DNA of 64,000 bases from assembly GCF_026107645.2 (NCBI RefSeq), contig NZ_JAPCHV010000004.1, forward strand, positions 109,139 through 173,138, written 5' to 3'. The notes beneath the pieces are model-generated. The model saw nothing but the letters and a program-made list of their open reading frames with translations. It was not told the origin of the DNA and made no database searches. Below are positions 26,001 to 34,750 of the stretch, one piece after another. The DNA comes from Flavobacterium sp. MFBS3-15. Its GTDB lineage: Bacteria > Bacteroidota > Bacteroidia > Flavobacteriales > Flavobacteriaceae. A program made the translations under genes and the position numbers. Each line of letters starts with the position of its first letter. Position 1 is the first letter of the stretch.

Positions 26001-26786
26001 ATGAAACTTACATTCCACAAATACCAGGGCACGGGCAACGACTTTGTGATGGTAGACAACCGCGATAACATATTTCCCAAAAATGATACCAAACTCATCG
26101 GCCACCTGTGCGACCGCAGGTTTGGCATCGGTGCCGACGGGCTGATACTACTGGAGAACGACGATGTCACCGATTTTCGTATGGTGTATTACAATTCCGA
26201 TGGGAATGAAAGCACCATGTGCGGGAATGGGGGCAGGTGCATTGTGGCCTTTGCCAGTGCGCTCGGCCTAATTGAGGACGAAACGGAGTTTACCGCCATC
26301 GACGGCCGCCACCACGCAACCATTGCTGATGACGGCACGGTTTCACTGCACATGAAGGACGTACATACAGTTTCGGTATATGAAAATTATGTGTTCTTAG
26401 ACACCGGATCACCGCACCATGTGGAACTTGTAGACGACCTGCAGGGCCTCGACGTGAAAAAAGTGGGCGCCAGCATCCGCTACAGCGGGCTATATGGTGA
26501 CAAAGGCTCCAACGTAAATTTTGTAATGCCTGCGGGGACTGACAAATTTGCAGTGCGTACCTATGAGCGCGGGGTAGAAGACGAGACACTCTCCTGCGGT
26601 ACAGGGGTTACCGCTGTGGCCATTGCCATGAAAGTGCTGGATAAGGCCGGTGCCAATGCCATAAAACTGGAAACGCCCGGCGGGGAGCTGGAGGTGTCAT
26701 TCGTGCAGCAAGAGGGCAAACAGTTTAAGGAGATTTACCTGAAAGGGCCTGCAACGTTTGTGTTTAACGGCGACATCGAATGGTAA
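26001..26786 (+). CDS. dapF: Diaminopimelate epimerase
   Basis: 261 residues from ATG 26001, where the family N-terminus KLTFHKYQGTGNDFV begins. The two catalytic cysteines are C74 (MCGNGGRC) and C199 (SCGTGVTAV), which abstract and return the alpha proton to convert LL- to meso-diaminopimelate. The product feeds peptidoglycan and lysine synthesis. The next gene (GNAT) begins inside the last codons (ATGGTAA), and mltG follows, so three cell-wall-related genes form one operon. Confidence 0.95.
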   Translation: MKLTFHKYQGTGNDFVMVDNRDNIFPKNDTKLIGHLCDRRFGIGADGLILLENDDVTDFRMVYYNSDGNESTMCGNGGRCIVAFASALGLIEDETEFTAIDGRHHATIADDGTVSLHMKDVHTVSVYENYVFLDTGSPHHVELVDDLQGLDVKKVGASIRYSGLYGDKGSNVNFVMPAGTDKFAVRTYERGVEDETLSCGTGVTAVAIAMKVLDKAGANAIKLETPGGELEVSFVQQEGKQFKEIYLKGPATFVFNGDIEW

Positions 26787-27304
26787 CCCTCACAGGAAAT
26801 ACCATTTACCTTAGGGCGCTCGAACCGGAGGACCTCGAATTCATATACCGACTGGAAAACAATGAACCCATTTGGGAGGTAAGCAACACGCAAACCCCAT
26901 ACAGCCGCTTCCTGATACGGCAGTACCTCGAGAATGCCCACCAGGACATTTATGAGGCAAAACAGCTGCGGCTGGCCATTTGCAAAAAGGACAGCTTTGA
27001 TGCCATTGGGCTGATTGACCTCTTTGACTTCGACCCTGTGAACCAAAGGGCAGGTGTGGGCATCATTATCGAAGAGGAAGGCAACCGCAATTCAGGCTTT
27101 GGGAAAGAGGCACTGGGCTTGCTGATCGGCTACGCTTTACAAAAATTACAACTACATCAATTATACGCAAATATTGATCCTGCAAATGTTGCAAGTGTAT
27201 CGCTTTTTGCTAATTTTGGCTTCCAATTGGCAGGTATAAAAAAGGACTGGCTCAGGAGGGAGAACACCTATCATGACGAAGCATTGTACCAGCTTATCCG
27301 TTAA
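26780..27304 (+). CDS. GNAT N-acetyltransferase (RimJ/RimL-like)
   Basis: 174 residues. It opens with the family phrase IYLRALEPEDLEFIYRLEN. The acetyl-CoA-binding motif A is IIIEEEGNRNSGFGKEALGLLI (R/Q-x-x-G-x-G/A variant), and NVASVSLFANFGFQLAG is motif B. Acceptors of this subgroup include ribosomal protein N-termini and spermidine. It overlaps the dapF stop by 7 bases; mltG follows after 18 bases. Substrate not determinable. Confidence 0.8.
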   Translation: MVTLTGNTIYLRALEPEDLEFIYRLENNEPIWEVSNTQTPYSRFLIRQYLENAHQDIYEAKQLRLAICKKDSFDAIGLIDLFDFDPVNQRAGVGIIIEEEGNRNSGFGKEALGLLIGYALQKLQLHQLYANIDPANVASVSLFANFGFQLAGIKKDWLRRENTYHDEALYQLIR

Positions 27305-27322
27305 CTTTAAAATTATATTACC

Positions 27323-28363
27323 TTGAAATTAAGAAAGATAATCGGCATCTTTTCGCTGGTTGTGGTTACCGCCGGAACCATTTACGGCTATATATTGTAT
27401 AAGCAGATATTTTCTGCCAATACTAAATTCAATGATGACCGTGTAGCGGTGTTCATCCCCACCGGCTCTTCTTTTGAAGAAGTGCAGAAACTGGTAGCGC
27501 CTTACATTGAAGACATGGACAAGTTCAATGCTGTGGCCGACAAGAAATCCTATCCTGATAATATCAAGTCCGGTAAGTTCATCCTGAAAAAGGGAATGAA
27601 TACCAACGACATCATCAACTCGCTGCGCCAGCCGGTAACGGTAAACATTTCCTTCAACAACCAGGAGACCCTGCAAAGGGCAGTGGGCCGCATTGCACAG
27701 CAAATCGAGCCGGACAGCCTGGCATTGCTAAAAGCATTTACAGATAAGAAATTCCTTGATGAGAATGGCTTTACCGAAGACAATGTACTGAGCATCATGA
27801 TCCCGAATACTTACGAGTTTTTCTGGAATACATCAGCAACGAAAGTGAGGGACAAGATGGCAAAGGAATACAGGAAATTCTGGACTCAGGAGAGGGAGGC
27901 CAAAGCCGCAGCGCTCAACCTTACACCACTACAGGTATCTGCACTGGCTTCTATAGTACACAAGGAAACTGCGAAAGCCGATGAGAGACCGCGTGTGGCC
28001 GGTGTATACCTGAACCGCCTTCAAAAAGGCATGAAGCTCGAAGCCGACCCAACTGTTATCTATGCCATCAAAAAGGAGTCGGGTGACTTTGACCAGGTAA
28101 TTAAGAGGGTTTTATACAAGGACCTTGTGATTGACTCTCCTTATAATATGTATAAATATGAAGGGCTGCCGCCGGGGCCTATCGCGATGCCCGATATTAC
28201 TGCCCTCGATGCAGTGCTCAACCCTGAAAAGCATAACTACATTTATTTCTGTGCAAGCGTGACTAATTTTGGCTACCATGAGTTTGCCGTGACAGCTGCC
28301 CAGCACGAAGTAAACCGACAAAAGTACGTTGCGTGGGTGGAGAAAATGGGAATTAAGAGGTAA
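27323..28363 (+). CDS. mltG: Endolytic murein transglycosylase MltG
   Basis: 346 residues beginning at TTG 27323; no in-frame ATG precedes the N-terminal membrane anchor (residues 6-27). The LysM-like periplasmic region (VAVFIPTGSSFEEVQKL) is followed by the YceG catalytic domain with E215 in IVHKETAKADERPRVAGVY and the loop LEADPTVIYA. It cleaves nascent glycan strands to set their length. It ends the dapF-GNAT-mltG operon with a good terminator downstream. Confidence 0.92.
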   Translation: MKLRKIIGIFSLVVVTAGTIYGYILYKQIFSANTKFNDDRVAVFIPTGSSFEEVQKLVAPYIEDMDKFNAVADKKSYPDNIKSGKFILKKGMNTNDIINSLRQPVTVNISFNNQETLQRAVGRIAQQIEPDSLALLKAFTDKKFLDENGFTEDNVLSIMIPNTYEFFWNTSATKVRDKMAKEYRKFWTQEREAKAAALNLTPLQVSALASIVHKETAKADERPRVAGVYLNRLQKGMKLEADPTVIYAIKKESGDFDQVIKRVLYKDLVIDSPYNMYKYEGLPPGPIAMPDITALDAVLNPEKHNYIYFCASVTNFGYHEFAVTAAQHEVNRQKYVAWVEKMGIKR

Positions 28364-28385
28364 AAACCTTACAGAATATTATAAC

Positions 28386-28425
28386 AAATCCCGGTAAAAA
28401 AGTTTTTTTTCCGGGATTTTTTTAT
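28386..28425 (+). terminator. Rho-independent terminator of the dapF operon
   Basis: AAATCCCGG (28386-28394) pairs with CCGGGATTT (28411-28419), followed by TTTT. The loop is A/T rich. Confidence 0.75.
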
Positions 28426-28543
28426 GCTGTGGATAGCGAAAAAGAATGACCGCTAAACTCTTTGTTTAGGGGGAGTTAGGGTTAATTTCTTACTTAATTT
28501 ACATACATAACGTTTTGTTAAAACGGGGTTAAAACATAAGTAG

Positions 28544-28576
28544 TTGTAAATCAAGTGTATATTTTGAGTATATTTG
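28544..28576 (+). promoter_or_regulatory. Promoter of the lysozyme-like exported protein (TTG-N22-TATATTTG)
   Basis: TTG at 28544-28546 and TATATTTG at 28569-28576 fit the Bacteroidota -33/-7 pair. Transcription near 28583 leaves a leader of about 40 bases before ATG 28623. Confidence 0.55.
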
Positions 28577-28622
28577 CGGCTGTGAAATTCATGAGGTGAC
28601 AGATCATGAGAAAAAACAACAA

Positions 28623-29273
28623 ATGATAAAGAAATGGGCATACTTTTTAGGTTTAACCTTATTCATCACACTAGTTAGTTCAGGCTTCAAAGTTAAAGAA
28701 GCGAAACAATTCGGTAAAATCGATGGCTTTCATTTAGCCGATAACGAGATTACCACCTATACGGTTCCAACGGTAGACGAAACAGTACATGTTAACCTTC
28801 GTTTCCCCTTCACCGGAAAATCATATACGGGATTCAAGCAGGCAATTGCCATAAAAGAATCACAGGGCCTTTACAAGCTTGTTAACCGCTACGGTTACAT
28901 GGGTAAATACCAGTTCGGCAAATCAGCGCTTCGCGCCCTTGGCATTACCGATACAAAAGCTTTCCTTAACACTCCGCACATACAGGAACGCGCTTTCAGG
29001 GCACTGCTTTCAAAAAATAAATGGGAGCTCCGCAATGAAATAAGCAAATATGACGGAAAGGTCATCAGGGGAGTCCAGATTACGGAATCCGGGTTGCTGG
29101 CTGCGGCACACCTTGCAGGCGCAGGGTCTGTAAAAGCCTTTTTGAAAAGCAATGGAAAAAATGGGTTCCGTGATGGTTTCGGGACTTCACTGAAAAGCTA
29201 TATTAAGCGCTTTGGAGGTTACGATACATCGGCCATCATTGCCCATCCCGAACCAAAAGTAAAACTGGATTAA
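28623..29273 (+). CDS. Exported lysozyme/lytic-transglycosylase-like protein
   Basis: 216 residues from ATG 28623; a GTG at 28596 would leave almost no leader after the predicted promoter. An N-terminal hydrophobic segment (KKWAYFLGLTLFITLVSSGF) directs export. The core AIKESQG...YGYMGKYQFGKSAL resembles the catalytic Glu and GxYQF region of lysozyme-fold enzymes. The later GLLAAAHLAGAGSVKAFL matches the helix that closes the cleft in such enzymes. It probably cuts peptidoglycan in the periplasm. Peptidoglycan cleavage is inferred from the fold-like motifs only. Confidence 0.65.
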   Translation: MIKKWAYFLGLTLFITLVSSGFKVKEAKQFGKIDGFHLADNEITTYTVPTVDETVHVNLRFPFTGKSYTGFKQAIAIKESQGLYKLVNRYGYMGKYQFGKSALRALGITDTKAFLNTPHIQERAFRALLSKNKWELRNEISKYDGKVIRGVQITESGLLAAAHLAGAGSVKAFLKSNGKNGFRDGFGTSLKSYIKRFGGYDTSAIIAHPEPKVKLD

Positions 29274-29295
29274 AAAACCGGTCGAGGATAAAAAA

Positions 29296-29330
29296 ATAAG
29301 CCCCTGCATCGCGGGGGCTTATTTTTTTGC
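29296..29330. terminator. Bidirectional terminator
   Basis: AATAAGCCCCTGC (29296-29308) pairs with GCGGGGGCTTATT (29311-29323; one G-T pair), followed by T-run. It overlaps the last codons of the leftward gene that ends at 29319. Confidence 0.75.
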
Positions 29331-29714
29331 GTTCTCAAACTGCTTTTCCATTTGTGAAAGCATTTCGTTTTGTTCTCCAATTAATGCCTTTATCTTACGT
29401 TGTGACAATAGAGTATTTGAGGATTTGATCCTAACGAATTTTTTCTCGGAAAGGTGTGTTGCATGGTTTTTCTTTAATTGTTTAAGAAATTGGCCGTAGG
29501 TCATATCTTCAGCCAGTTTCTCGTCCTGGCTGTCATGCAGCATCAGGTATTGGGTGACAGCGTTCTGCAGGTTTAAGGATTTTTTCCTAACCTCCCTGAA
29601 ACTCAATAATAAAACTTTTTTCCTGCTGTTGTCCTTGTTGTTTTTATTTATGAAGTAAGTGATGAGTGCAACAAGGAACACCCCTGCGATTAAGATCTCC
29701 GGTATGTAAGACAT
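29319..29714 (-). CDS. Small membrane-anchored protein of unknown function
   Basis: 131 residues. One N-terminal membrane helix (PEILIAGVFLVALITYFI, about 5-22) is followed by a basic, helix-rich cytoplasmic part (KKSLNLQNAVTQYLMLHDSQ) and a C-terminal coiled stretch (QNEMLSQMEKQFENAKK). No family is recognised. It is isolated: a terminator lies at its 3' end and 324 gene-free bases lie upstream. Confidence 0.55.
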   Translation of the reverse strand: MSYIPEILIAGVFLVALITYFINKNNKDNSRKKVLLLSFREVRKKSLNLQNAVTQYLMLHDSQDEKLAEDMTYGQFLKQLKKNHATHLSEKKFVRIKSSNTLLSQRKIKALIGEQNEMLSQMEKQFENAKK

Positions 29715-30038
29715 AATATAGATGCTTTGTTGGAGCGCTAAATTATGACAATATTTATCAAATGATTTATGTAGAAGGTTAGGAATTTAATAACTTTTTA
29801 ATTTTTTAGGATTTGCAATCAATTGCCGTGTATGATTTTATTTTAACAAAAAAATATAGTATTTATTTTAATTATCCCTATTTTTTTACGTAGGTAATTA
29901 CTTGCTAATTATTATTGCTTGTTTTATTTCAATATTGGTCGGATTAGTAATTTTTCTGCGTTACAGTGAGGACTAAAAATTCACTTATTCCTAACCTGCC
30001 GTTAATCTTTTTTGGCAAGATTCTTTCGGAGTTATAGC
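29715..30038. other. AT-rich gene-free spacer
   Basis: About 320 bases without a credible gene, lying upstream of the leftward membrane protein and downstream of the rsmI-like gene. It is strongly AT-rich, with runs of A and T and no clear hairpin or -33/-7 pair. It should contain the promoter of the 131-residue protein. Confidence 0.5.
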
Positions 30039-30752
30039 CTAAAACTTATGGATGATGAAAATACACGGCCTGTTGTGCAGGTCGGCTTTTTCCTTTTTCC
30101 ACTGGGCAATAGTTTTGGTCTTGATATATTCGGTAGGGAGGGTAATGTCTGCCGCAATGCACAGGTGTGTGTTAGGCTGTAGTGTGTTTACAATATCTTC
30201 CAGGAATTTGTTGTTCCGGTAGGGTGTTTCCATAAAGATTTGCGATTGACTTTTATCCTGCGAAAGCTTTTCGAGGTTTTTCAGCGCGCTTTTCTTCTCG
30301 GATTTGTCAATCGGAAGGTATCCGTTGAACGCAAAGCTCTGCCCGTTCATGCCCGATGCCATCATGGCCAGCAGGATGGAGGAGGGGCCTGTCAGCGGAA
30401 CTACCTGAATGCCTTTTTCGTGGGCAAGCTTTACAATAACCGCACCCGGGTCGGCAACGCCGGGGCATCCCGCTTCCGACATTAACCCTACATTTTTCCC
30501 TTCAAGGCACGGCTTTATGAAGCCTGAATGTTCTGACGGCTCGGTGTGCTTATTAAGAACCGAAAGCTTCAGGTCGGGTTGTTTTTTTGTGGGAAGTATT
30601 GCTTTAATGAAACGCCTGGCGGTCTTTTCGTTTTCTACAATATAATGGTCGATGAACTCAATGGTGCGTGCCACTGTTTCCGGAAGTACCTGTTTCGGGT
30701 CGGCGTCATCACCAAGCGGCACTGGGATCAGGTAAAGCTTTCCTAAGGTCAT
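30039..30752 (-). CDS. RsmI-like SAM-dependent methyltransferase (tetrapyrrole-methylase fold)
   Basis: 237 residues. KLYLIPVPLGDD opens the fold, GLMSEAGCPGVADPGAVIV is the SAM/phosphate loop, and VVPLTGPSSILLAMMASGMNG is the conserved second motif of RsmI, which 2'-O-methylates C1402 of 16S rRNA. The protein is shorter than typical RsmI (about 280) and lacks the C-terminal extension, so the RNA target may differ. The phosphatase stop overlaps its ATG by 4 bases, in a dnaA-phosphatase-methyltransferase unit. Confidence 0.8.
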   Translation of the reverse strand: MTLGKLYLIPVPLGDDADPKQVLPETVARTIEFIDHYIVENEKTARRFIKAILPTKKQPDLKLSVLNKHTEPSEHSGFIKPCLEGKNVGLMSEAGCPGVADPGAVIVKLAHEKGIQVVPLTGPSSILLAMMASGMNGQSFAFNGYLPIDKSEKKSALKNLEKLSQDKSQSQIFMETPYRNNKFLEDIVNTLQPNTHLCIAADITLPTEYIKTKTIAQWKKEKADLHNRPCIFIIHKF

Positions 30753-31213
30753 GCGTGTTGTTTTATGAGTTTTTCCGCTACCAGTTCACAGGCTTTATCC
30801 AGCATGTCATATACTTTGTCAAAGCCTTTTTGCCCGCCATAATAAGGGTCGGGCACATCAATGCCCTGCCCGGGATATATCTCGTCCATCATCAGCTTTA
30901 CTTTGGCCTTTGCCGCAGGATTGGGTGCTAACCGGGTAACATCTCGCAGGTTGGAGCTGTCCATGACATAGATATGGTCAAACTCGGTAAAGTCAGATTG
31001 CCTGATCTGTCGTGCTTTCTGGCAGCTGATATCCAGCCCGCGGTTCTTGGCAGTAAGTACCGACCGCTCGTCGGGCTGCTGCCCGGCATGCCAGTTTCCT
31101 GTGCCTGCGGAGTCGACAAGGAATTTATCTGCAGGTAGTTTGGATTGCAGGATGCCTTCTGCCAAAGGAGATCGGCAAATGTTCCCGAGGCAAACCATCA
31201 ATACCTTAACCAT
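30749..31213 (-). CDS. Low-molecular-weight protein-tyrosine phosphatase
   Basis: 154 residues. The P-loop VCLGNICRSP supplies the nucleophile C8 and R14, and DPYYGG near residue 120 holds the general-acid Asp, the two hallmarks of the family. Bacterial members dephosphorylate tyrosine kinases that control polysaccharide export, or arginine-phosphorylated proteins. It lies 3 bases after dnaA and overlaps the methyltransferase by 4 bases, so transcription is tied to dnaA. Substrate is unknown. Confidence 0.9.
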   Translation of the reverse strand: MVKVLMVCLGNICRSPLAEGILQSKLPADKFLVDSAGTGNWHAGQQPDERSVLTAKNRGLDISCQKARQIRQSDFTEFDHIYVMDSSNLRDVTRLAPNPAAKAKVKLMMDEIYPGQGIDVPDPYYGGQKGFDKVYDMLDKACELVAEKLIKQHA

Positions 31214-31216
31214 TTG

Positions 31217-32644
31217 TTATATGGATAATTTCTTGTTGATGTCGTCTACAAATTTCCTGAACTGTTTGTCGGTAGTCACAAGGTTGTCTACCGTTTTGCA
31301 GGCATGCAGTACGGTTGCGTGGTCACGGTCGCCTATCTGCGAGCCAATGTTGGCTAATGATGCCTTGGTAAACTTCTTGGCAAAGAACATGGCAAGCTGC
31401 CTGGCCTGCACCACATGGCGCTTCCTGGTCTTGGATTGCAATGTGTCCACATCCAGCTGGAAATAATCAGATACTACTTTTTGTATGTAATCGATGGATA
31501 TTTCGCGCTTTACATTCTTCACGAACTTTTCCACAACGGTCTTTGCAAGCTCAAGAGTAACTTCGCGCTTATTGAATGATGACTGGGCTATCAGCGATAT
31601 GATGGCGCCTTCCAGTTCGCGCACGTTGCTCTTGATGTTCTTGGCGACATACTCAATGATCTCATCAGGCATTTCCACACCGTCACGATATAGTATGTTG
31701 TTAAGGATGGAGATCCTTGTTTCATAATCCGGCTGGTGCAGCTCGGCCGAAAGCCCCCACTTAAAGCGGGAAAGCAGTCGCTGCTCTATGTCCTGCATGT
31801 CAACAGGCGCCTTGTCGGATGTAAGGATTACCTGCTTGCCGTTTTGGTGCAGGTGGTTGAAGATGTGGAAAAACACATCCTGTGTACCCGTCTTGCCCGA
31901 GAGGAACTGGACATCGTCAATGATAAGCACGTCTATCAACTGGTAGAAGTGGATAAAGTCGTTGCGCGTGTTCCTTTTTACGGAGTCGATATATTGTTGC
32001 GTGAATATTTCGGCAGAAATATACAGCACGGTCTTTTCAGGGTATTTGTCCTTTATTTCAATGCCTATGGCGTGGGCGAGGTGTGTTTTGCCCAAACCTA
32101 CACCGCCAAATATAAGGAGTGGGTTAAATGATGTACCGCCCGGTTTATTGGCTACGGCCAAACCTGCCGAACGCGCCAGCCTGTTGGAGTCGCCTTCGAA
32201 AAAGTTGTCAAAGCTGTAGTTGGCATTCAGTTGCGACTCGATTTTGAGGTTCCTGATGCCCGGGATAATGAAAGGATTTTTAAGTTCCGGATTCTTGTTC
32301 TGTAACGGTACGTCAACCTCCTGGGGTTTTACCGGCGAGCGATGGGCGCTTGGCAACTGCTCCGTAAAAGGCTGCTTGTTGCCATAAGTGTTTTCCATCT
32401 TGATTTTATACAGTAACTTTGCTCCGTTTCCGAGTTCTTTGGTAAGTGCGACCTTGAGTAACTTTACGTAATGCTCCTCCAGCCACTCATAAAAGAATTT
32501 GCTGGGTACTTGTATGTACAAAGCGTTATCGGCCAACTCAACTGCCTTTATCGGTTCGAACCAGGTCTTGTAGGCCTGATCCTGTATATTGTCTTTTATG
32601 AAAACAAGACAGTTGTCCCATACCGATTGCGCAGTTTTTGTCAT
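31217..32644 (-). CDS. dnaA: Chromosomal replication initiator DnaA
   Basis: 475 residues from ATG 32644 (a GTG two codons upstream is less likely). Domain I (TAQSVWDNCLVFIKDNI) is followed by a variable linker. The AAA+ domain has Walker A GGVGLGKT (180-187) and Walker B VLIIDDVQFL (from 239). Domain IV ends with DRDHATVLHACKTV, the DnaA-box-binding signature. It melts oriC and loads helicase. The AT-rich spacer upstream holds no perfect DnaA box, so the origin is not clearly adjacent. Confidence 0.96.
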   Translation of the reverse strand: MTKTAQSVWDNCLVFIKDNIQDQAYKTWFEPIKAVELADNALYIQVPSKFFYEWLEEHYVKLLKVALTKELGNGAKLLYKIKMENTYGNKQPFTEQLPSAHRSPVKPQEVDVPLQNKNPELKNPFIIPGIRNLKIESQLNANYSFDNFFEGDSNRLARSAGLAVANKPGGTSFNPLLIFGGVGLGKTHLAHAIGIEIKDKYPEKTVLYISAEIFTQQYIDSVKRNTRNDFIHFYQLIDVLIIDDVQFLSGKTGTQDVFFHIFNHLHQNGKQVILTSDKAPVDMQDIEQRLLSRFKWGLSAELHQPDYETRISILNNILYRDGVEMPDEIIEYVAKNIKSNVRELEGAIISLIAQSSFNKREVTLELAKTVVEKFVKNVKREISIDYIQKVVSDYFQLDVDTLQSKTRKRHVVQARQLAMFFAKKFTKASLANIGSQIGDRDHATVLHACKTVDNLVTTDKQFRKFVDDINKKLSI

Positions 32645-32834
32645 ACACACTGAATTTTAGATGTTTATAAAAGGTTGTCTTACAAATTGGAAAGAATGAT
32701 TTTTCAATCCGTTCGGGAGAACAAATATGGAGACAAAAAATTGTAAAAAAAAATTGTTTCCGTATTGATTTTTCTGAAAAAAAATTGTAAGCATAATTTA
32801 GATTAATTTAATACAAAATTAACATTTTTACTTT

Positions 32835-33242
32835 ATGGATTTTCACGAATTTAACGTACGTGTCAGGTATGCCGAAACCGACCAGATGGGAGTGGTTTAC
32901 CACGGTAATTATGCGCAATATTTCGAAATGGGTCGGGTTGAATGGCTTCGAAATCTTGGAGTTAGCTATGCCGACATGGAAAAAGGCGGCATTATGCTGC
33001 CGGTAGTGTCGCTGACTATGAACTATAAAAAACCGGCCCGGTATGACGACCTTCTGCGGATTCGTACCATTATGAAAAAATTAACATCTGTTAAGATAGA
33101 ATTTGACTACGAAATATACAACGAAATAGGCGAGTTATTAACAACGGGGAATTCCGTTCTTGTATTTGTAAGCATGGAAACCGGGCGCCCTGTTTCACCG
33201 CCTGATTATATTGTTGAGAAGGTAAATTCAATCAAAAAATAG
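32835..33242 (+). CDS. YbgC/FadM-type acyl-CoA thioesterase
   Basis: 135 residues, a single hot-dog domain. RYAETDQMGVVYHGNYAQYF gives the catalytic D16 and the conserved H23-G-N-Y of 4-hydroxybenzoyl-CoA-thioesterase-like enzymes. YbgC members hydrolyse acyl-CoAs and associate with the Tol-Pal envelope system in some bacteria; no tol genes are nearby. It is divergent from dnaA, with a 190-base AT-rich gap, and convergent with yigZ, 3 bases apart. Confidence 0.85.
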   Translation: MDFHEFNVRVRYAETDQMGVVYHGNYAQYFEMGRVEWLRNLGVSYADMEKGGIMLPVVSLTMNYKKPARYDDLLRIRTIMKKLTSVKIEFDYEIYNEIGELLTTGNSVLVFVSMETGRPVSPPDYIVEKVNSIKK

Positions 33243-33245
33243 TTT

Positions 33246-33854
33246 TCAGCCTGCTTGGCGGAATGATACCCCATACAAATTACCAAATGCCTCTTCGACA
33301 GACGGGGCATTTTTTTTGCGGGTGCTTATTACGATTTCACAATCCATTTCCATCTTTTGTGAAACGATCCCCAGGTTCTTTTCCTTTATCACGCGCATTA
33401 CCTTATTCATGTCCTGGTAGCCGAATTTTACGGTATAATGAACGTCTATGGTTTTCTCCACGATTTCAGATGCTTCGAGCGCTATTTGCGCGCCGGTTCT
33501 GTAAGCCGAGATAAGACCGCCCACACCCAGCTTTATGCCGCCAAAGTAACGTACCACCACCACCAGTGCATTGGTTACGCCAAACGACTGTATCTGCCCG
33601 TAAATGGGCATGCCTGCAGTATTGGAGGGCTCGCCGTCGTCATTGGCACGGTAGTATATCGTATCTGTCCCCAGTTGGAAAGCATAGCAGCAATGCCCCG
33701 CTGAGCTGTGCCTTTTACGCACCTCTTCGAGTATGGCTTTTACCTCTTCTTCAGTGCTTACGGGGAATGCCTGACTAAAAAACTTGCTGTTCTTTTCCTT
33801 GAACAGGATTTCTTCAGATGGTGAGGCAAGGGTTTTGTAAGTGTCGTTTTCCAT
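33246..33854 (-). CDS. YigZ/IMPACT family protein
   Basis: 202 residues from ATG 33854; the longer reading extends over the opposite gene's promoter and has no family sequence. EKNSKFFSQAFPV, GHCCYAFQLG, NDDGEPSNTAGMPI and VVRYFGGIKLGVGGL are the full set of UPF0029/IMPACT motifs. These proteins bind ribosomes or nucleic acid; the yeast relative regulates Gcn2, while the bacterial role is unsettled. The start is 91 bases from the divergent exported protein. Confidence 0.88.
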   Translation of the reverse strand: MENDTYKTLASPSEEILFKEKNSKFFSQAFPVSTEEEVKAILEEVRKRHSSAGHCCYAFQLGTDTIYYRANDDGEPSNTAGMPIYGQIQSFGVTNALVVVVRYFGGIKLGVGGLISAYRTGAQIALEASEIVEKTIDVHYTVKFGYQDMNKVMRVIKEKNLGIVSQKMEMDCEIVISTRKKNAPSVEEAFGNLYGVSFRQAG

Positions 33855-33884
33855 AGGGAGGGCAAAGGTAAAAAGTTTTTTAGT

Positions 33885-33902
33885 AGCAGTCGCAGTTTTC
33901 GG
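33885..33902. repeat. Short copy of the CAGTCGCAGTTTTC intergenic repeat
   Basis: AGCAGTCGCAGTTTTCGG, between yigZ and the exported protein, matches parts of the elements at 34727-34748 and 37040-37091 (same or opposite orientation). Confidence 0.5.
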
Positions 33903-33945
33903 TTTGAAAAGGAAAAATGAGTATACTTGTGGTAATTTTGTGTTT

Positions 33946-34338
33946 ATGAAAATATTCTGGTTGTTATTGTTTTTCTGCGGTTTTGCTTTTGGCCAGGAGA
34001 AGCCGTGCGGGCGTGAGATAAATGAGCAGGAGATTTTGAAAATAGCCAAAATAGCTGCCCAAAACTATGAATATGCCGAGGAAGATTATGAGATACTTTC
34101 GTCGGTTTCCGGGATGATGTCAGGGCTGTTTGGGCCGGACTTCGTGTTCGATATGAGGATTTTTTCAAGGACAAAGAAAGAGATAGGCTTTATCATCTAC
34201 GGTCAGTTTGATGACGGGAAAATAAAGGAGCTAAGCTGTTATCTCTTTTCAGGGGAGTGGCTGCCCGGGACACGTTACCTGTTATTGTATGATATTGCAA
34301 CCGATGAGATGGTTGCGCCGTTGACGAATGAGAAATGA
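33946..34338 (+). CDS. Small exported protein of unknown function
   Basis: 130 residues from ATG 33946, where a signal peptide begins (KIFWLLLFFCGFAFGQ; cleavage before QEKPC). The mature part has one Cys near its N-terminus, an amphipathic helix (EQEILKIAKIAAQNYEYAEE) and a beta-rich C-terminus. No family is recognised. A TAATTTTG -7 box lies only 5 bases upstream of the ATG (33933-33940), which would make the transcript nearly leaderless if it is used. The next gene begins 6 bases after the stop. Confidence 0.6.
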   Translation: MKIFWLLLFFCGFAFGQEKPCGREINEQEILKIAKIAAQNYEYAEEDYEILSSVSGMMSGLFGPDFVFDMRIFSRTKKEIGFIIYGQFDDGKIKELSCYLFSGEWLPGTRYLLLYDIATDEMVAPLTNEK

Positions 34339-34344
34339 GTAGTG

Positions 34345-34692
34345 ATGAAATCTAAAACGTTTTATATAAAACTACAGCCACATTTCAGGCTATGGGTTGA
34401 TCTAAAAGACAAGATTGCCTTTGAAGCAGCATTGTATGAAAGGAATATTCCATTTCATATTGATGATAACCAATCTACAGTTGGCAGCGGCATCCGTTAT
34501 TTTTTTTCTGACAGATATAGTGGCTTGGTTGATGATGTCGTGAAGAGTACAGCAATAATCGCTTGTGCCGAAACTATACCGTCCGCCAATTATGAAATAA
34601 GTAGGAAGGTTAACAGGTTGTACATAATCATAGCAGTAGTTATGGTGCTATTGTTGATTATTGTTACTTTGATTGTAGAAGTGCGTGAGTAA
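34345..34692 (+). CDS. Small tail-anchored membrane protein of unknown function
   Basis: 115 residues from ATG 34345 (a GTG one codon earlier is possible). A soluble N-terminal domain of about 88 residues (FYIKLQPHFRLWVDLKDKI) is followed by one C-terminal membrane helix (LYIIIAVVMVLLLIIVTLIV, about 92-112) and a charged tail. It follows the exported protein with a 6-base gap, so the pair is cotranscribed. No family is recognised. Confidence 0.6.
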   Translation: MKSKTFYIKLQPHFRLWVDLKDKIAFEAALYERNIPFHIDDNQSTVGSGIRYFFSDRYSGLVDDVVKSTAIIACAETIPSANYEISRKVNRLYIIIAVVMVLLLIIVTLIVEVRE

Positions 34693-34726
34693 AGTTGGAA
34701 GTCCGCCTCTAAACAGTGTTCGCTGT

Positions 34727-34748
34727 AGACTGACTGTGACTGAAAACT
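34727..34748. repeat. Copy of the ACTGTGACTGAAAACT intergenic repeat
   Basis: The 22-base phrase at 34727-34748 (beginning AGACTGACTGTGACTG, ending AAAACT) nearly matches part of 37060-37091. It lies between convergent genes. Confidence 0.55.
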
Positions 34749-34750
34749 AA

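Noticed and set aside
32645..32834. Replication origin in the spacer upstream of dnaA
   Set aside because: AT-rich but I find no TTATCCACA box or iteron there; the single perfect box is 24 kb away at 8228.
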